Origin: an uncultured Methylotenera sp.
Lineage (GTDB): Bacteria > Pseudomonadota > Gammaproteobacteria > Burkholderiales > Methylophilaceae
Assembly: GCF_946479685.1 (NCBI RefSeq)
Contig: NZ_CAMLGS010000010.1
Location: forward strand, 4,998-68,997
DNA length: 64,000 nucleotides
Reading direction: 5' to 3'
Below are positions 7,703-16,680 of the stretch, one piece after another. Position 1 is the stretch's first letter. Each line of letters starts with the position of its first letter. Under the pieces are notes generated by a model. The model was given only the letters and a program-made list of their open reading frames with translations. It was not told the DNA's origin and ran no database searches. The position numbers were made by a program, and so were the translations under genes.

Positions 7703-8980
7703 ATGACCAACACTGATAGCAACGGGCATCAAAACTTGGTACTACCTGCGGAAGATCGTGTATTGCTTTTTCAGGCAGCGCTTGATCAATCTTACAATTC
7801 TGTTGTAATTACGGATGCTAATGTCCGCATTATTTATGTTAATCCTTCATTTGAAAAAATGACAGGTTATACGTTAAATGAGCTCGTTGGTCAGTCCCCT
7901 AAAATTCTCCAAGGCCCACTTACCGATAAAAAAGTGATAAAAGAAATGGAGACTTCCATTCGCGCCGGCGTATACTTTGAAGGGAGTGCCATTAACTATA
8001 CCAAAACTGGTAGCCCTTATAATGTTGAATGGAGCATCTCTCCGATTAAAGATCCATCCGGAGCAATTCAATATTTCATTTCGGTTCAGAAAAACATCAC
8101 AGCGGATATTAAGACACAACAAGAACGTAATTTATTAGCAAAAGCACTAAATGATTCGCCTGATTGCGTAGTGATTACTGATGTAGAAAATAAAATCGTA
8201 TTTGTGAATGCCGGGTTTACACAATTAACCGGGTACCAACAAGAGGAAGTTCTAGGCAAAACTCCCTCCTTTTTATGGAGCACTTTGCCTGATAGACCAT
8301 GCAATCAATCGAATTTGGTACCCAATAATATCAAACATTTTAATCTGGATGAGTCCAATCTTCGCAAAGACGGCTCATTGTTTTATGTAGATCTAAGCAT
8401 TACACGCATTTTGGATGATCTTGGAAGAGTCACACATTATGTCAGCTTTAGCAAAGACTCCACTGACAGATTGAAACGTGAGTTTGCGCTTAAGGATTTA
8501 GCATCTAAAGATGGATTGACTGGCCTTCTTAACAGACGCTCAGGAGAGCAGTTACTTAAACAGTATGATGATCAAAAACAGCTATCTAAAAGATTACTGT
8601 GCTTAATCATAATTGATATTGATAACTTTAAAGCAATTAATGACACTTTTGGTCATGCTGTAGGTGATCATGTTCTTAAGACATGTAGCAAATTGCTTGA
8701 AAACCAAGCAAGAAGTACTGACAGCGTAATTCGCTGGGGTGGTGAAGAGTTTTTAATTATTGTGCCGGACTCAACCCTTCAGGATGCACTGGAGTTTGCC
8801 GAACGAATCAGAAAAGCCCTAGCAGAACAAACAATCAGCGAGGTGGGGCATGTCACAGCATCTTTTGGTGTTGCTGACTTACATTTAGATGAAGGAACAA
8901 AAAAACTGCTTAATCGAGCAGACAAGGCTTTATACCAAGCCAAGCTTAATGGTAAAAATTGCGTAAAACCAGCCAATTAA
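7703..8980 (+). CDS. PAS-PAS-GGEEF diguanylate cyclase
   Basis: A 425-residue soluble protein. PAS1 spans about residues 18-135 and PAS2 about 140-255; the GGDEF domain spans about 258-425. The active site reads RWGGEEFLII and the inhibitory I-site RSTD lies five residues before it, so it should make c-di-GMP with product inhibition. PAS1 resembles LOV domains (VGQSPKILQGPLTD) but has Pro where the LOV photoactive Cys would be, so it cannot form the flavin-Cys adduct. No strong ribosome site precedes the ATG; coupling to the upstream gene (77-bp gap) is possible. Together with the EAL neighbour it gives opposing synthesis and breakdown activities. Confidence 0.88.
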   Translation: MTNTDSNGHQNLVLPAEDRVLLFQAALDQSYNSVVITDANVRIIYVNPSFEKMTGYTLNELVGQSPKILQGPLTDKKVIKEMETSIRAGVYFEGSAINYTKTGSPYNVEWSISPIKDPSGAIQYFISVQKNITADIKTQQERNLLAKALNDSPDCVVITDVENKIVFVNAGFTQLTGYQQEEVLGKTPSFLWSTLPDRPCNQSNLVPNNIKHFNLDESNLRKDGSLFYVDLSITRILDDLGRVTHYVSFSKDSTDRLKREFALKDLASKDGLTGLLNRRSGEQLLKQYDDQKQLSKRLLCLIIIDIDNFKAINDTFGHAVGDHVLKTCSKLLENQARSTDSVIRWGGEEFLIIVPDSTLQDALEFAERIRKALAEQTISEVGHVTASFGVADLHLDEGTKKLLNRADKALYQAKLNGKNCVKPAN

Positions 8981-9303
8981 TCTATTAAATAGGCGTTGAG
9001 TGCAGTCTGGAAGCAGGTTGGACAAAATGCTTCACTATTTAGATATTTGAAGCCAAGTACACTGTGTCGAGTATTTTTGAAAGTGCAAAACTTGCAGTTG
9101 AGATATATCAGCAACTTTAGATTTTATGTAGTAGTATCAACTGACAGACTACATAGAGTACTCTGCATAAATCTTATGCAACTTGCATTACCATCACATC
9201 CAGCCTGATTTTGGCTGTTTATTGAAGATTGAAAATATTAGCCAAGCCCTAGGCTTCACCTTGTGGCAAGCTATGTATGGTTATAAAGATATTGGGATGG
9301 AAT
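8981..9303. other. Intergenic region, no recognised element
   Basis: About 320 bp between two c-di-GMP genes. No convincing ORF, terminator or repeat was found. A promoter for the downstream gene is expected here but not identified. Confidence 0.4.
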
Positions 9304-12300
9304 ATGCTTAAACATTATAGGCAGATTACTTTTATTTCAGCCTGCGTAACCATTTTTACGATTTGCCTCACACTGGCTTACTGGTATAAACAACATTCTC
9401 AAGCTACTAATATACGTCGCCAAGTATTTAATGATACTTCCACTCAGATTCAAAATAATCTTTACCTGAGGCTATCCAGGTATGAACTTATGCTACGGGG
9501 AATTAAAGGCTCTTATGAGAGCTCGACCTTTGTAACTAGAACTGAATACCATAATTATATTCAAGCATTAAATTTATCTGAATACTCCCCTGGTTTTCAG
9601 GCTGTGAATGTGGCAATTCATGTGCCCCATGAAGAAATGTCTCAGTACATTGCAGATATGCGGCGGCGTGGCTACACAGACTTTAAAATTAAACCAACAG
9701 GTGAACGAAAGAGTTATGCACCGCTGTCGCTAATCGAACCTTTTATAGGTAGTAATCTAAATGCGATTGGATATGATTTAATCACCAATCCTAAAGCTAG
9801 AGCTGCAATCGAAGAGGCGCGAGACAAGGGTGATGTAGCAATGACATCTAAACTTGTTCTAATTCAAGATGCAGGAAAGGACATTCCTGCAGTAGTAATG
9901 TACGTGCCAATTTATGATACTAGCAAGCCATTAAATACTGTAGACGAGAGGCGTGCTGCTATTTTAGGCTGGGTTAGCGGTGCATTTCGAATCAGTGACT
10001 TTGTGGAGGGTTTACATAGTCAGATTGATAAAGATGTCGCAATAGTGATAAGTAATGGTAAGGATGTCTTGTTTAGCAACGCTAGCAACTATACTGATCT
10101 TTATACAAAGCGTGCTCTATATATCGGCGGGAAGCGCTGGGATATAGTAATACGCTCCGTTCCTAAATTTGACGAGCGTTTCCCGAAAAACAATTTAACC
10201 GCTTTAATAATTAGTGGTTTTTTACTTAGCGTGCTGTTCGGGTGGCTGGTTTGGTTGTTAGGTAGCGGTCGCGCACGGGCAATCTATCTGGCAGAGCAAA
10301 TGACACAAGATCTTCGTCAAGCCAAATCGGAATTAGAGTGCACGTTGAACGCGATTCCAGATGTATTGTTTGATTTAGATATAGAAGGTCGGTATTTAGG
10401 CTATCACACTAAGATGGAATCTTTGTTGGTTAAGCCTGCTCACGAGTTAATGGGGAAAAAAATCTCCGATGTGCTACCGAAAAAAGCTGCAGAAATTTGT
10501 ATGAATGCAATATATGAAGCGTCTATCAAAGGAATGTCTTTCGGCCATCAGATTGAAATCCCTTTCGATGATGAATTGCACTGGTTTGAATTGTCCGTGG
10601 CAAAGCGAGAAGATAGCTCTGAACAAAACTCGCATTTCATTATGATATCGCGTGACATTACCGAACGAAAAATAGCTAGCAACCAGCTAAGTATCGCTGC
10701 GATAGCATTTGAGTCTCAAGAAGGTATGTTTATTACCGACGCAAAAAAAATCATTATTAAGGTTAATCGTTCATTTAGCTTTATAACTGGATACGATGCA
10801 GGAGATGTCATAGGCAAACCTGCCAATATATTAAAATCAGAGCGGCAGGATAGGCATTTTTATACTTCGATGTGGGATAGTATTAATCATACTGGCTCTT
10901 GGCTAGGGGAGATTTGGAACCGTCGTAAGAATGGTGAATTGTTTCCATGTCAGCTTAATATCTCCGCAGTAAAGGACGCAAATAATGAAGTGACCAATTA
11001 TGTTGCGACCATAATTGATATTACTGATAGTAAAGCAGCCTCAGATGAAATCAAAATGTTAGCATTTTATGACCCACTGACTCACTTACCAAACCGGCGA
11101 ATGTTGACAGAGCGCTTGACGCAAGTTCTTGCTGCATGCTCGCGTAACGGTAAAATGGGGGCCATCCTATTTCTGGATGTGGATCATTTCAAGAATATAA
11201 ATGATACATTAGGGCATGATGTTGGTGATGTTTTTCTTCAGAATGTGGCTCAGCGTTTAACTAACTGTATGCGTGCTGGCGATACGATTGCACGTTTAGG
11301 CGGTGATGAGTATGTAGTGCTACTAGAGGGACTAGGCAGTGAAGCTTTAAATGCTGCATCTGAAGTAGAAGCATGTGCATTGAAGGTTTTGCATACATTA
11401 AGTCAGGTCTACCATTTAGGGGACTACCAATACCACAGCTCAGTAAGCATTGGTGCTGTGCTATTTGATAAAAATAACATCAGTATCGAAGAACTGCTTA
11501 AACAAGCAGATATTGCAATGTATGAGGCAAAAAACTCCGGCCGCAATACTTTAAGATTTTTTGATCCAAAAATGCAGTTAGCTATCACGGCCAGAACTGA
11601 ATTAGAACGTGAGTTACGTGTGGCTGTGGAACAGCATCAATTTAAATTGTTTTACCAGTTACAAGTTGATGCTAAGAATCAGGCATTAGGAGCAGAAGTG
11701 TTAATTCGCTGGCAACATCCCGAACGCGGAATGATTTCGCCAGTAGAGTTCATTCCACTTGCAGAAGAATCTGGCTTGATAATCAAAATTGGTCAATGGG
11801 TTCTTGAGAAGGCTTGCGCACAACTTAAAATCTGGGAGCAAGATTTGGAAAAGAACAAACTCAAGCTTTCGGTGAATGTCAGTGCCAAACAGTTTCATCA
11901 GGCCAATTTTTTGCAGCAAGTAGAGTCGATAATTACACATAACCGCATCAATCCTTCCTTGCTAAATTTAGAGCTTACCGAGAGTATGTTACTAGAAGAC
12001 GCAGAAGACACAATTATTTGCATGAATCAATTCAAAAAACTTGGTGTTAATTTTGAACTTGATGATTTTGGTACTGGATATTCATCGCTACAATATTTAA
12101 AGAAATTGCCATTACACCAACTTAAAATTGATCAGTCTTTTGTGCGAGACATTACTGTAGATGCAAACGATAAAGCTTTGGTAGCCACAATTATCACTTT
12201 GTCACATAGTTTAGGGTTAAAAGTAATAGCTGAAGGCGTGGAAACAGCAGAGCAACTAAAGTTTCTGAAAGAAAATAATTGCGATAATTTTCAAGGGTAT

Positions 12301-12360
12301 TATTTTAGTAAACCATTGCCAATCAATGAGTTTGAAGCACTCTTAAGCCAACAGAAATAA
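9304..12360 (+). CDS. Membrane CHASE-PAS-PAS-GGDEF-EAL c-di-GMP turnover protein
   Basis: A protein of about 1018 residues. A first membrane helix (FISACVTIFTICLTLAYW) is followed by a periplasmic CHASE sensor domain (about 45-255; includes GIKGSYESS and GYDLITNPKARAAIE), a second helix (LTALIISGFLLSVLFGWLVWLL, about 295-315), two PAS domains, GGDEF (RLGGDEYVVLLE with I-site RAGD) and EAL (GAEVLIRW, LELTES, DDFGTGYSS, LKIDQS, AEGVE, FQGYYFSKP). Both catalytic domains have complete motifs. I chose the ATG at 9304 because GGGATGG precedes it and the membrane helix follows at once; an ATG at 9277 would add nine residues. The CHASE ligand is unknown. Confidence 0.9.
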   Translation: MLKHYRQITFISACVTIFTICLTLAYWYKQHSQATNIRRQVFNDTSTQIQNNLYLRLSRYELMLRGIKGSYESSTFVTRTEYHNYIQALNLSEYSPGFQAVNVAIHVPHEEMSQYIADMRRRGYTDFKIKPTGERKSYAPLSLIEPFIGSNLNAIGYDLITNPKARAAIEEARDKGDVAMTSKLVLIQDAGKDIPAVVMYVPIYDTSKPLNTVDERRAAILGWVSGAFRISDFVEGLHSQIDKDVAIVISNGKDVLFSNASNYTDLYTKRALYIGGKRWDIVIRSVPKFDERFPKNNLTALIISGFLLSVLFGWLVWLLGSGRARAIYLAEQMTQDLRQAKSELECTLNAIPDVLFDLDIEGRYLGYHTKMESLLVKPAHELMGKKISDVLPKKAAEICMNAIYEASIKGMSFGHQIEIPFDDELHWFELSVAKREDSSEQNSHFIMISRDITERKIASNQLSIAAIAFESQEGMFITDAKKIIIKVNRSFSFITGYDAGDVIGKPANILKSERQDRHFYTSMWDSINHTGSWLGEIWNRRKNGELFPCQLNISAVKDANNEVTNYVATIIDITDSKAASDEIKMLAFYDPLTHLPNRRMLTERLTQVLAACSRNGKMGAILFLDVDHFKNINDTLGHDVGDVFLQNVAQRLTNCMRAGDTIARLGGDEYVVLLEGLGSEALNAASEVEACALKVLHTLSQVYHLGDYQYHSSVSIGAVLFDKNNISIEELLKQADIAMYEAKNSGRNTLRFFDPKMQLAITARTELERELRVAVEQHQFKLFYQLQVDAKNQALGAEVLIRWQHPERGMISPVEFIPLAEESGLIIKIGQWVLEKACAQLKIWEQDLEKNKLKLSVNVSAKQFHQANFLQQVESIITHNRINPSLLNLELTESMLLEDAEDTIICMNQFKKLGVNFELDDFGTGYSSLQYLKKLPLHQLKIDQSFVRDITVDANDKALVATIITLSHSLGLKVIAEGVETAEQLKFLKENNCDNFQGYYFSKPLPINEFEALLSQQK

Positions 12361-12495
12361 TTATGTCTATTTTCGACTGTAATTAACTATTTATAGAGTC
12401 AATCATTTAATCATTATGAGAATTGGCAACACAGTAGAGTGTTCTAGTAATAACTCCGACATACCAACTTTATAACTGTATAAGTCCATCGTTGA

Positions 12496-12524
12496 CAGTC
12501 TGTTTTGGGCCAAAAGCTACGACA
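12496..12524. repeat. Copy 1 of a dispersed TTTTGGGCC motif
   Basis: CAGTCTGTTTTGGGCCAAAA followed by a gap and GACAT resembles the segment at 23321-23349. Such short intergenic sequences recur in many proteobacterial genomes. Another inverted partner (CGGCCCAAAA) follows at 12530-12539. Nothing else is recognised in the 12361-12625 gap. Confidence 0.35.
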
Positions 12525-12625
12525 TCAAACGGCCCAAAAAGGACGTTCGCCTCCGTTTATTCAAACTAATATAAGGCCAAGTTCTAATAGTAAGATTACG
12601 TATGACTGGCGCGAAATGAGCTTAC

Positions 12626-13534
12626 CTATGGCCTAGCGGCACTGCTCACTCTTAAGGACTCAATCACCAATTTTAATGCGGGAGTTTGTTGCCTGCGATG
12701 TGGATAGTAGAGGTGAAAGCCTGGATATTCTTTGCTGTAATCTTCAAGCACCTGTACTAAATGCCTCTGTGCAATATCTGCCGCAACTAAATCCTCGGGG
12801 ATATAGGCAATGCCTAAACTGGCACGGACGGCATCCAAAACATGGTAGGTTTCATTAAACACCCATTGACCATCGACTTTAATTTTGACTTCCAACCCAT
12901 CTTTTTCCATTTCCCAAGCGTAGATGCCTCCTTGCGTTGACAACCTGTAAGCAATGCAATTATGTTGTGATAAATCCTGTGGGCTTTGTGGTACAGGATA
13001 TTGATTGAAATATGCGGTGGTTGCCACCACCACCATTTTCATTGGCGCACTGATCCGCACGGCAACCATACCATCAGCTACCTTGTTACCTAAACGTACG
13101 CCAGCATCAAAGCGCTCGGCCACAATATCAACAAAACCGTTGTTAGCCGTTAACTCAATGCCTATGTCGGGGTAATGCTGCGTCAATGCTGCCAATTTGG
13201 GGAGTAAAATTTCGCGAATAGCATGATTGCTGGCATTAATCCTTACCAAACCTGCTGGCGTATCTCTCAACTTTGTCAGCAAAGAAAGCTCATTATCGAT
13301 GTGATCAAAACTGGCACCTATGGTCTCACGCAATTTCTCTCCCGCCAGAGTGGGTGAAACACTTCGTGTGGTGCGGGTTAGCAATAACACCCCCAGTCGA
13401 TCTTCCAGATCGCGTATGGTATGACTAAGCGCGGACTGTGACACACCAAGCTTGCCTGCGGCTTTGGTAAAACTACCCTCTCTGACGACCATTAGAAAAG
13501 CATATAAATTGTTATAGTTTTCTTTAGCAATCAT
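12626..13534 (-). CDS. LysR-family transcriptional regulator
   Basis: A LysR regulator of 302 residues from the chosen start. The winged HTH is at the N-terminus (LYAFLMVVREGSFTKAAGKL, then GVSQSALSHTIRDLEDRLGVLLLTRTTRSVSPT) and is followed by a substrate-binding domain (RINASNHAIREILLPKL onward). I chose the ATG at 13534 because AAGAAGGGA lies 6 nt upstream and the HTH follows directly; the open frame extends to 13594 but would overlap the LysR operator. It is transcribed away from the cyclophilin-like/hydrolase/MFS genes and probably activates them in response to a small effector that is not known. Confidence 0.9.
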   Translation of the reverse strand: MIAKENYNNLYAFLMVVREGSFTKAAGKLGVSQSALSHTIRDLEDRLGVLLLTRTTRSVSPTLAGEKLRETIGASFDHIDNELSLLTKLRDTPAGLVRINASNHAIREILLPKLAALTQHYPDIGIELTANNGFVDIVAERFDAGVRLGNKVADGMVAVRISAPMKMVVVATTAYFNQYPVPQSPQDLSQHNCIAYRLSTQGGIYAWEMEKDGLEVKIKVDGQWVFNETYHVLDAVRASLGIAYIPEDLVAADIAQRHLVQVLEDYSKEYPGFHLYYPHRRQQTPALKLVIESLRVSSAARP

Positions 13535-13593
13535 CGCTGGTCCCTTCTTGTTCAAAACACCCAAGTATATTACCGCAATCCCTTGATCATCCA

Positions 13594-13618
13594 CTTATTA
13601 ATGAATTTAACTAATAAG
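13594..13618. promoter_or_regulatory. LysR-type operator (T-N11-A class)
   Basis: Perfect inverted repeat CTTATTA (13594-13600) and TAATAAG (13612-13618) separated by exactly 11 bp, the standard layout of a LysR recognition site. It sits 60 bp upstream of the LysR start, in the divergent region shared with the 13799 gene. A second, looser pair CTAAT/ATTAG lies to its right (13638-13664). Confidence 0.65.
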
Positions 13619-13798
13619 TCTATGATGATTTTAGTGACTAATCATTCGCTAAACAAATCATTAGAATACATTTTTATAATTTTATGCATTTAGTCAGGCT
13701 GTAATGCATTTATACGCCGACAAGATTATTGCAAAAAATTAATGAATATTACCGTGACATTTGTATTTATTGTTCATGAATAAAAAGGAGTCATCAGC

Positions 13799-14290
13799 AT
13801 GAGTAATCTCTACAGGACTTTTAAATATTTAGGCAGCCGTGTACTGCCCATACTGTTTTTTTGTTCCAGTGCCTACAGTGAAGTAACACCCAAAACATCG
13901 GTACAGCCATCTTTTAGGAGTGATACAACCATGCAGATTCGTTTAGATATTGAAGGACAAAATCCTGTTACAGCCACTTTAGATAGCTCGCCAGCCACGC
14001 TGGACTTGATGAAGCAGTTGCCCCTGACGTTGGAGCTAAAAGATTATGCCGGCACCGAAAAAATAGCTTACCCGCCGCACAAACTCTCTAGCCAGAACGC
14101 TGCTAAAGCCTATGCAGGAAAAGCGGGGGATATTACCTATTATGCACCTTGGGGCAACCTCGCTATTTTTTACAAAGACTCTGATGCTGGGCTTGCCAAT
14201 GGCCTGATTTATTTAGGCAAGTTAGCGTCTATTCCCGCAGCATTTTCTAAATCACAAAAAATTACTGTAAGGATTACAGAAGTTAAGTAA
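13799..14290 (+). CDS. Secreted cyclophilin-like fold protein
   Basis: A 163-residue protein with an N-terminal leader (about 1-28, ending SSAYSEV). The rest matches the bacterial cyclophilin-like fold family: IRLDIEGQNPVTATLDSSPATLDLMKQL, then ITYYAPWGNLAIFYKD and LIYLGKL. It lacks the classic eukaryotic cyclophilin catalytic pattern, so isomerase activity is not assured. RBS AAAGGAG is strong. The gene starts a LysR-linked cassette with a hydrolase and an MFS exporter. Proteins of this family are often found next to oxidoreductases or alpha/beta hydrolases; the role is unknown. Confidence 0.8.
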   Translation: MSNLYRTFKYLGSRVLPILFFCSSAYSEVTPKTSVQPSFRSDTTMQIRLDIEGQNPVTATLDSSPATLDLMKQLPLTLELKDYAGTEKIAYPPHKLSSQNAAKAYAGKAGDITYYAPWGNLAIFYKDSDAGLANGLIYLGKLASIPAAFSKSQKITVRITEVK

Positions 14291-14331
14291 TCAATTTTCT
14301 CAGCGCACAACCTTTTAGGAGTAGAGACACG

Positions 14332-15402
14332 ATGAATTTTTTTAAGCCCAATAAATGGATAAGGATGTTAACAACCATGACTATTATGAGTACAAGCGCT
14401 GGCATGCTGCCTGCTACCACTGCATTTGCAGCCGACATGTCAAACGGTGCAGCCAATTTCTACAAAAGCGATAAAGTCACTGTGCAGAAAGTCACGTTCA
14501 AAAATCAGTACAACATGAAGATCGTTGGCAATCTTTTCATGCCTAAGGGTCTGGATCAAAAAACCAAAAGCCCAGCCATTATTGTTGGTCATCCGATGGG
14601 AGCAGTAAAAGAACAAAGCTCAAACCTCTATGCCCAGAAGCTTGCAGAGCAGGGCTTTGTCACCTTAGCTATTGATAACACATTTTGGGGCGAGAGCGAG
14701 GGTCAACCACGCAATGCTGTGCTACCGGATGTTTACTCAGAGGCATTTAGTGCCGCTGTTGATTACTTAGGTACCAGTGCATTTATTGACAGGGAACGCA
14801 TAGGGGTACTTGGTATATGCGGTAGTGGTAGCTTCGTCATTAGTGCAGCAAAGATTGATCCTCGCATGAAAGCCATCGCGACTGTCAGCATGTACGATAT
14901 GGGCGCAGCCAACCGTAATGCACTCAACCATTCGCAAACCCTTGAACAGCGCAAACAAATCATTGCAGAAGCCGCTCAGCAACGTTATGTAGAGTTTACG
15001 GGCGGTGCAATCAAATACACAGGCGGGACGGACCATAAAATAGACGCAAATACGCACCCTGTCCAGCGTGAATTTTATGACTTTTACCGTACACCACGTG
15101 GTGAGTTTACACCTGCGGGATCTTCACCCGAGCATACAACCCATCCCACGCTTTCCAGTAATACGAAATTCATGAATTTTTACCCTTTCAATGACATCGA
15201 GACGATTTCACCACGCCCTATGTTATTTATCACGGGCTCAGAGGCGCATTCTAAAGAATTCAGTGAAGAAGCCTACCGCCTTGCAGGACAACCGAAAGAG
15301 CTCGTCATTGTTCCCGGTGCGGGTCACGTGGATTTGTACGACCGCGTTAACCTGATTCCCTTTGATAAATTGACAGCATTCTTCAAGGTTAACCTTAAGT
15401 AA
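14332..15402 (+). CDS. Secreted alpha/beta hydrolase (dienelactone hydrolase-like)
   Basis: A 356-residue protein with a signal peptide (about 1-35, ending TTAFAAD). The alpha/beta hydrolase features are an early PAIIVGHPMGAVKEQS oxyanion segment (about 82-97), the nucleophile elbow GICGSGS (about 162-168), the acid region MLFITGSEAHSKEFSEE and the histidine in GAGHVDLYD (about 334-342). RBS TTAGGAG is 11 nt upstream of the ATG. It lies 41 bp after the cyclophilin-like gene, so they are probably one transcript under the LysR regulator. The substrate is unknown; similar cassettes are often found with exporters and may detoxify an ester. Confidence 0.85.
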   Translation: MNFFKPNKWIRMLTTMTIMSTSAGMLPATTAFAADMSNGAANFYKSDKVTVQKVTFKNQYNMKIVGNLFMPKGLDQKTKSPAIIVGHPMGAVKEQSSNLYAQKLAEQGFVTLAIDNTFWGESEGQPRNAVLPDVYSEAFSAAVDYLGTSAFIDRERIGVLGICGSGSFVISAAKIDPRMKAIATVSMYDMGAANRNALNHSQTLEQRKQIIAEAAQQRYVEFTGGAIKYTGGTDHKIDANTHPVQREFYDFYRTPRGEFTPAGSSPEHTTHPTLSSNTKFMNFYPFNDIETISPRPMLFITGSEAHSKEFSEEAYRLAGQPKELVIVPGAGHVDLYDRVNLIPFDKLTAFFKVNLK

Positions 15403-15432
15403 TTACTTTATTTAGGAATTAATAAAATCTCT

Positions 15433-16629
15433 ATGACAACTACGGCTTTCAATACTTCCTCTGAAAATGGACAAAGCTGGAGCGGTGTGTTCGCGATGTC
15501 ACTTGGGGCTTTTGCTTTGGTGGCATCGGAGTTCATGCCGGTTAGCCTATTAACCCCGATAGCAAGTGACCTTCACAGTACCGAAGGTCAGGCTGGTCAA
15601 GCGATAGCGATATCAGGCGCATTTGCTTTGGTGACAAGCCTCTTAATCTCATCGCTAGCAGGAAAATTGGATCGCAAAATCCTGCTTTTACTGCTGACGT
15701 TATTGGTCATCATTTCAGGAACCATCGTAGCCATTGCGCATAATTATGGTGTGTTTATGGTGGGGCGGGCGTTGATTGGGATTGCTATTGGAGGCTTCTG
15801 GTCTATGTCAGCCGCAACGGCCATGCGACTCGTTTCTGCAGACAAAATCCCGAAGGCGCTTGCAATCGTTAATGGCGGAAACGCTTTAGCTACTGTCGTT
15901 GCCGCACCTTTAGGAAGCTATCTGGGCGGTATCATTGGTTGGCGTGGTGCATTTTTCTGTGTGGTGCCTGTTGCAGTCATTACATTCTGTTGGTTGTTGA
16001 TTAGCTTACCTGGCATGAAGCCTATGAATAAAGCAGCCACAGGAAACATCTTTAAATTAATGATGAGGCCTCAGGTAGCAATTGGCATGGCAGCGGTGAG
16101 CAGCTTTTTCATGGGCCAGTTTGCTCTATTCACCTACTTGCGCCCCTTCTTAGAGAGCGTAACGCATGTGGGGGTCACTACACTTTCGTTAATGCTTCTC
16201 ACAATGGGGGTTGCAGGCTTCGTCGGTACGCTTTTGATTGGTGTCTTCTTGAAAGATTGGCTGTATAGAACCCTGATGATCATTCCATTACTGATGGCAA
16301 TCATCGCAATAGCGCTAACTATCTTTGGTTACTCACCGCTAATAACAACAGTATTACTGGGAGTCTGGGGATTGGTAGGAACTGCGGCACCCGTGGCTTG
16401 GTGGACGTGGCTTGCTAAAACACTACCCAACGATGCAGAAGCAGGCGGTGGATTATTTGTGGCAATCATCCAACTCGCGATTACCACTGGTGCAACGTTC
16501 GGTGGCATCTTGTTCGATCTGAGTGGATATCGTGCTACCTTTTGGATGAGTGCATCGTTATTAATCACTGCAGCGATACTTGCATACTGGACATCGCGCA
16601 TCGAGCTTAGGCATTCAGCAATAATGTAA
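15433..16629 (+). CDS. MFS transporter (DHA1/NepI-YdhP type exporter)
   Basis: A 398-residue twelve-helix major facilitator. Helix 1 reads GVFAMSLGAFALVASEFMPV, a common opening of drug and nucleoside exporters of the DHA1 group; motif A-like GKLDRKILLL lies between helices 2 and 3, and GRALIGIAIGGFWSMSAA matches NepI/YdhP-like exporters around helix 4. It lies 30 bp after the hydrolase and is probably the last gene of the LysR-linked unit. The substrate is not predictable. The ribosome site is weak (TTTAGGA, 15 nt upstream). Confidence 0.88.
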   Translation: MTTTAFNTSSENGQSWSGVFAMSLGAFALVASEFMPVSLLTPIASDLHSTEGQAGQAIAISGAFALVTSLLISSLAGKLDRKILLLLLTLLVIISGTIVAIAHNYGVFMVGRALIGIAIGGFWSMSAATAMRLVSADKIPKALAIVNGGNALATVVAAPLGSYLGGIIGWRGAFFCVVPVAVITFCWLLISLPGMKPMNKAATGNIFKLMMRPQVAIGMAAVSSFFMGQFALFTYLRPFLESVTHVGVTTLSLMLLTMGVAGFVGTLLIGVFLKDWLYRTLMIIPLLMAIIAIALTIFGYSPLITTVLLGVWGLVGTAAPVAWWTWLAKTLPNDAEAGGGLFVAIIQLAITTGATFGGILFDLSGYRATFWMSASLLITAAILAYWTSRIELRHSAIM

Positions 16630-16680
16630 ATGTATGTTTCCCATAGTCATTTTCACCTAAATCAATCCTGCTATAAAAAT

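Noticed and set aside
7703..8080. Photoactive LOV domain
   Set aside because: The adduct-forming cysteine position is proline.
13633..13640. Third TetR operator before the LysR cassette
   Set aside because: Only one half-site; no inverted partner at the right distance.
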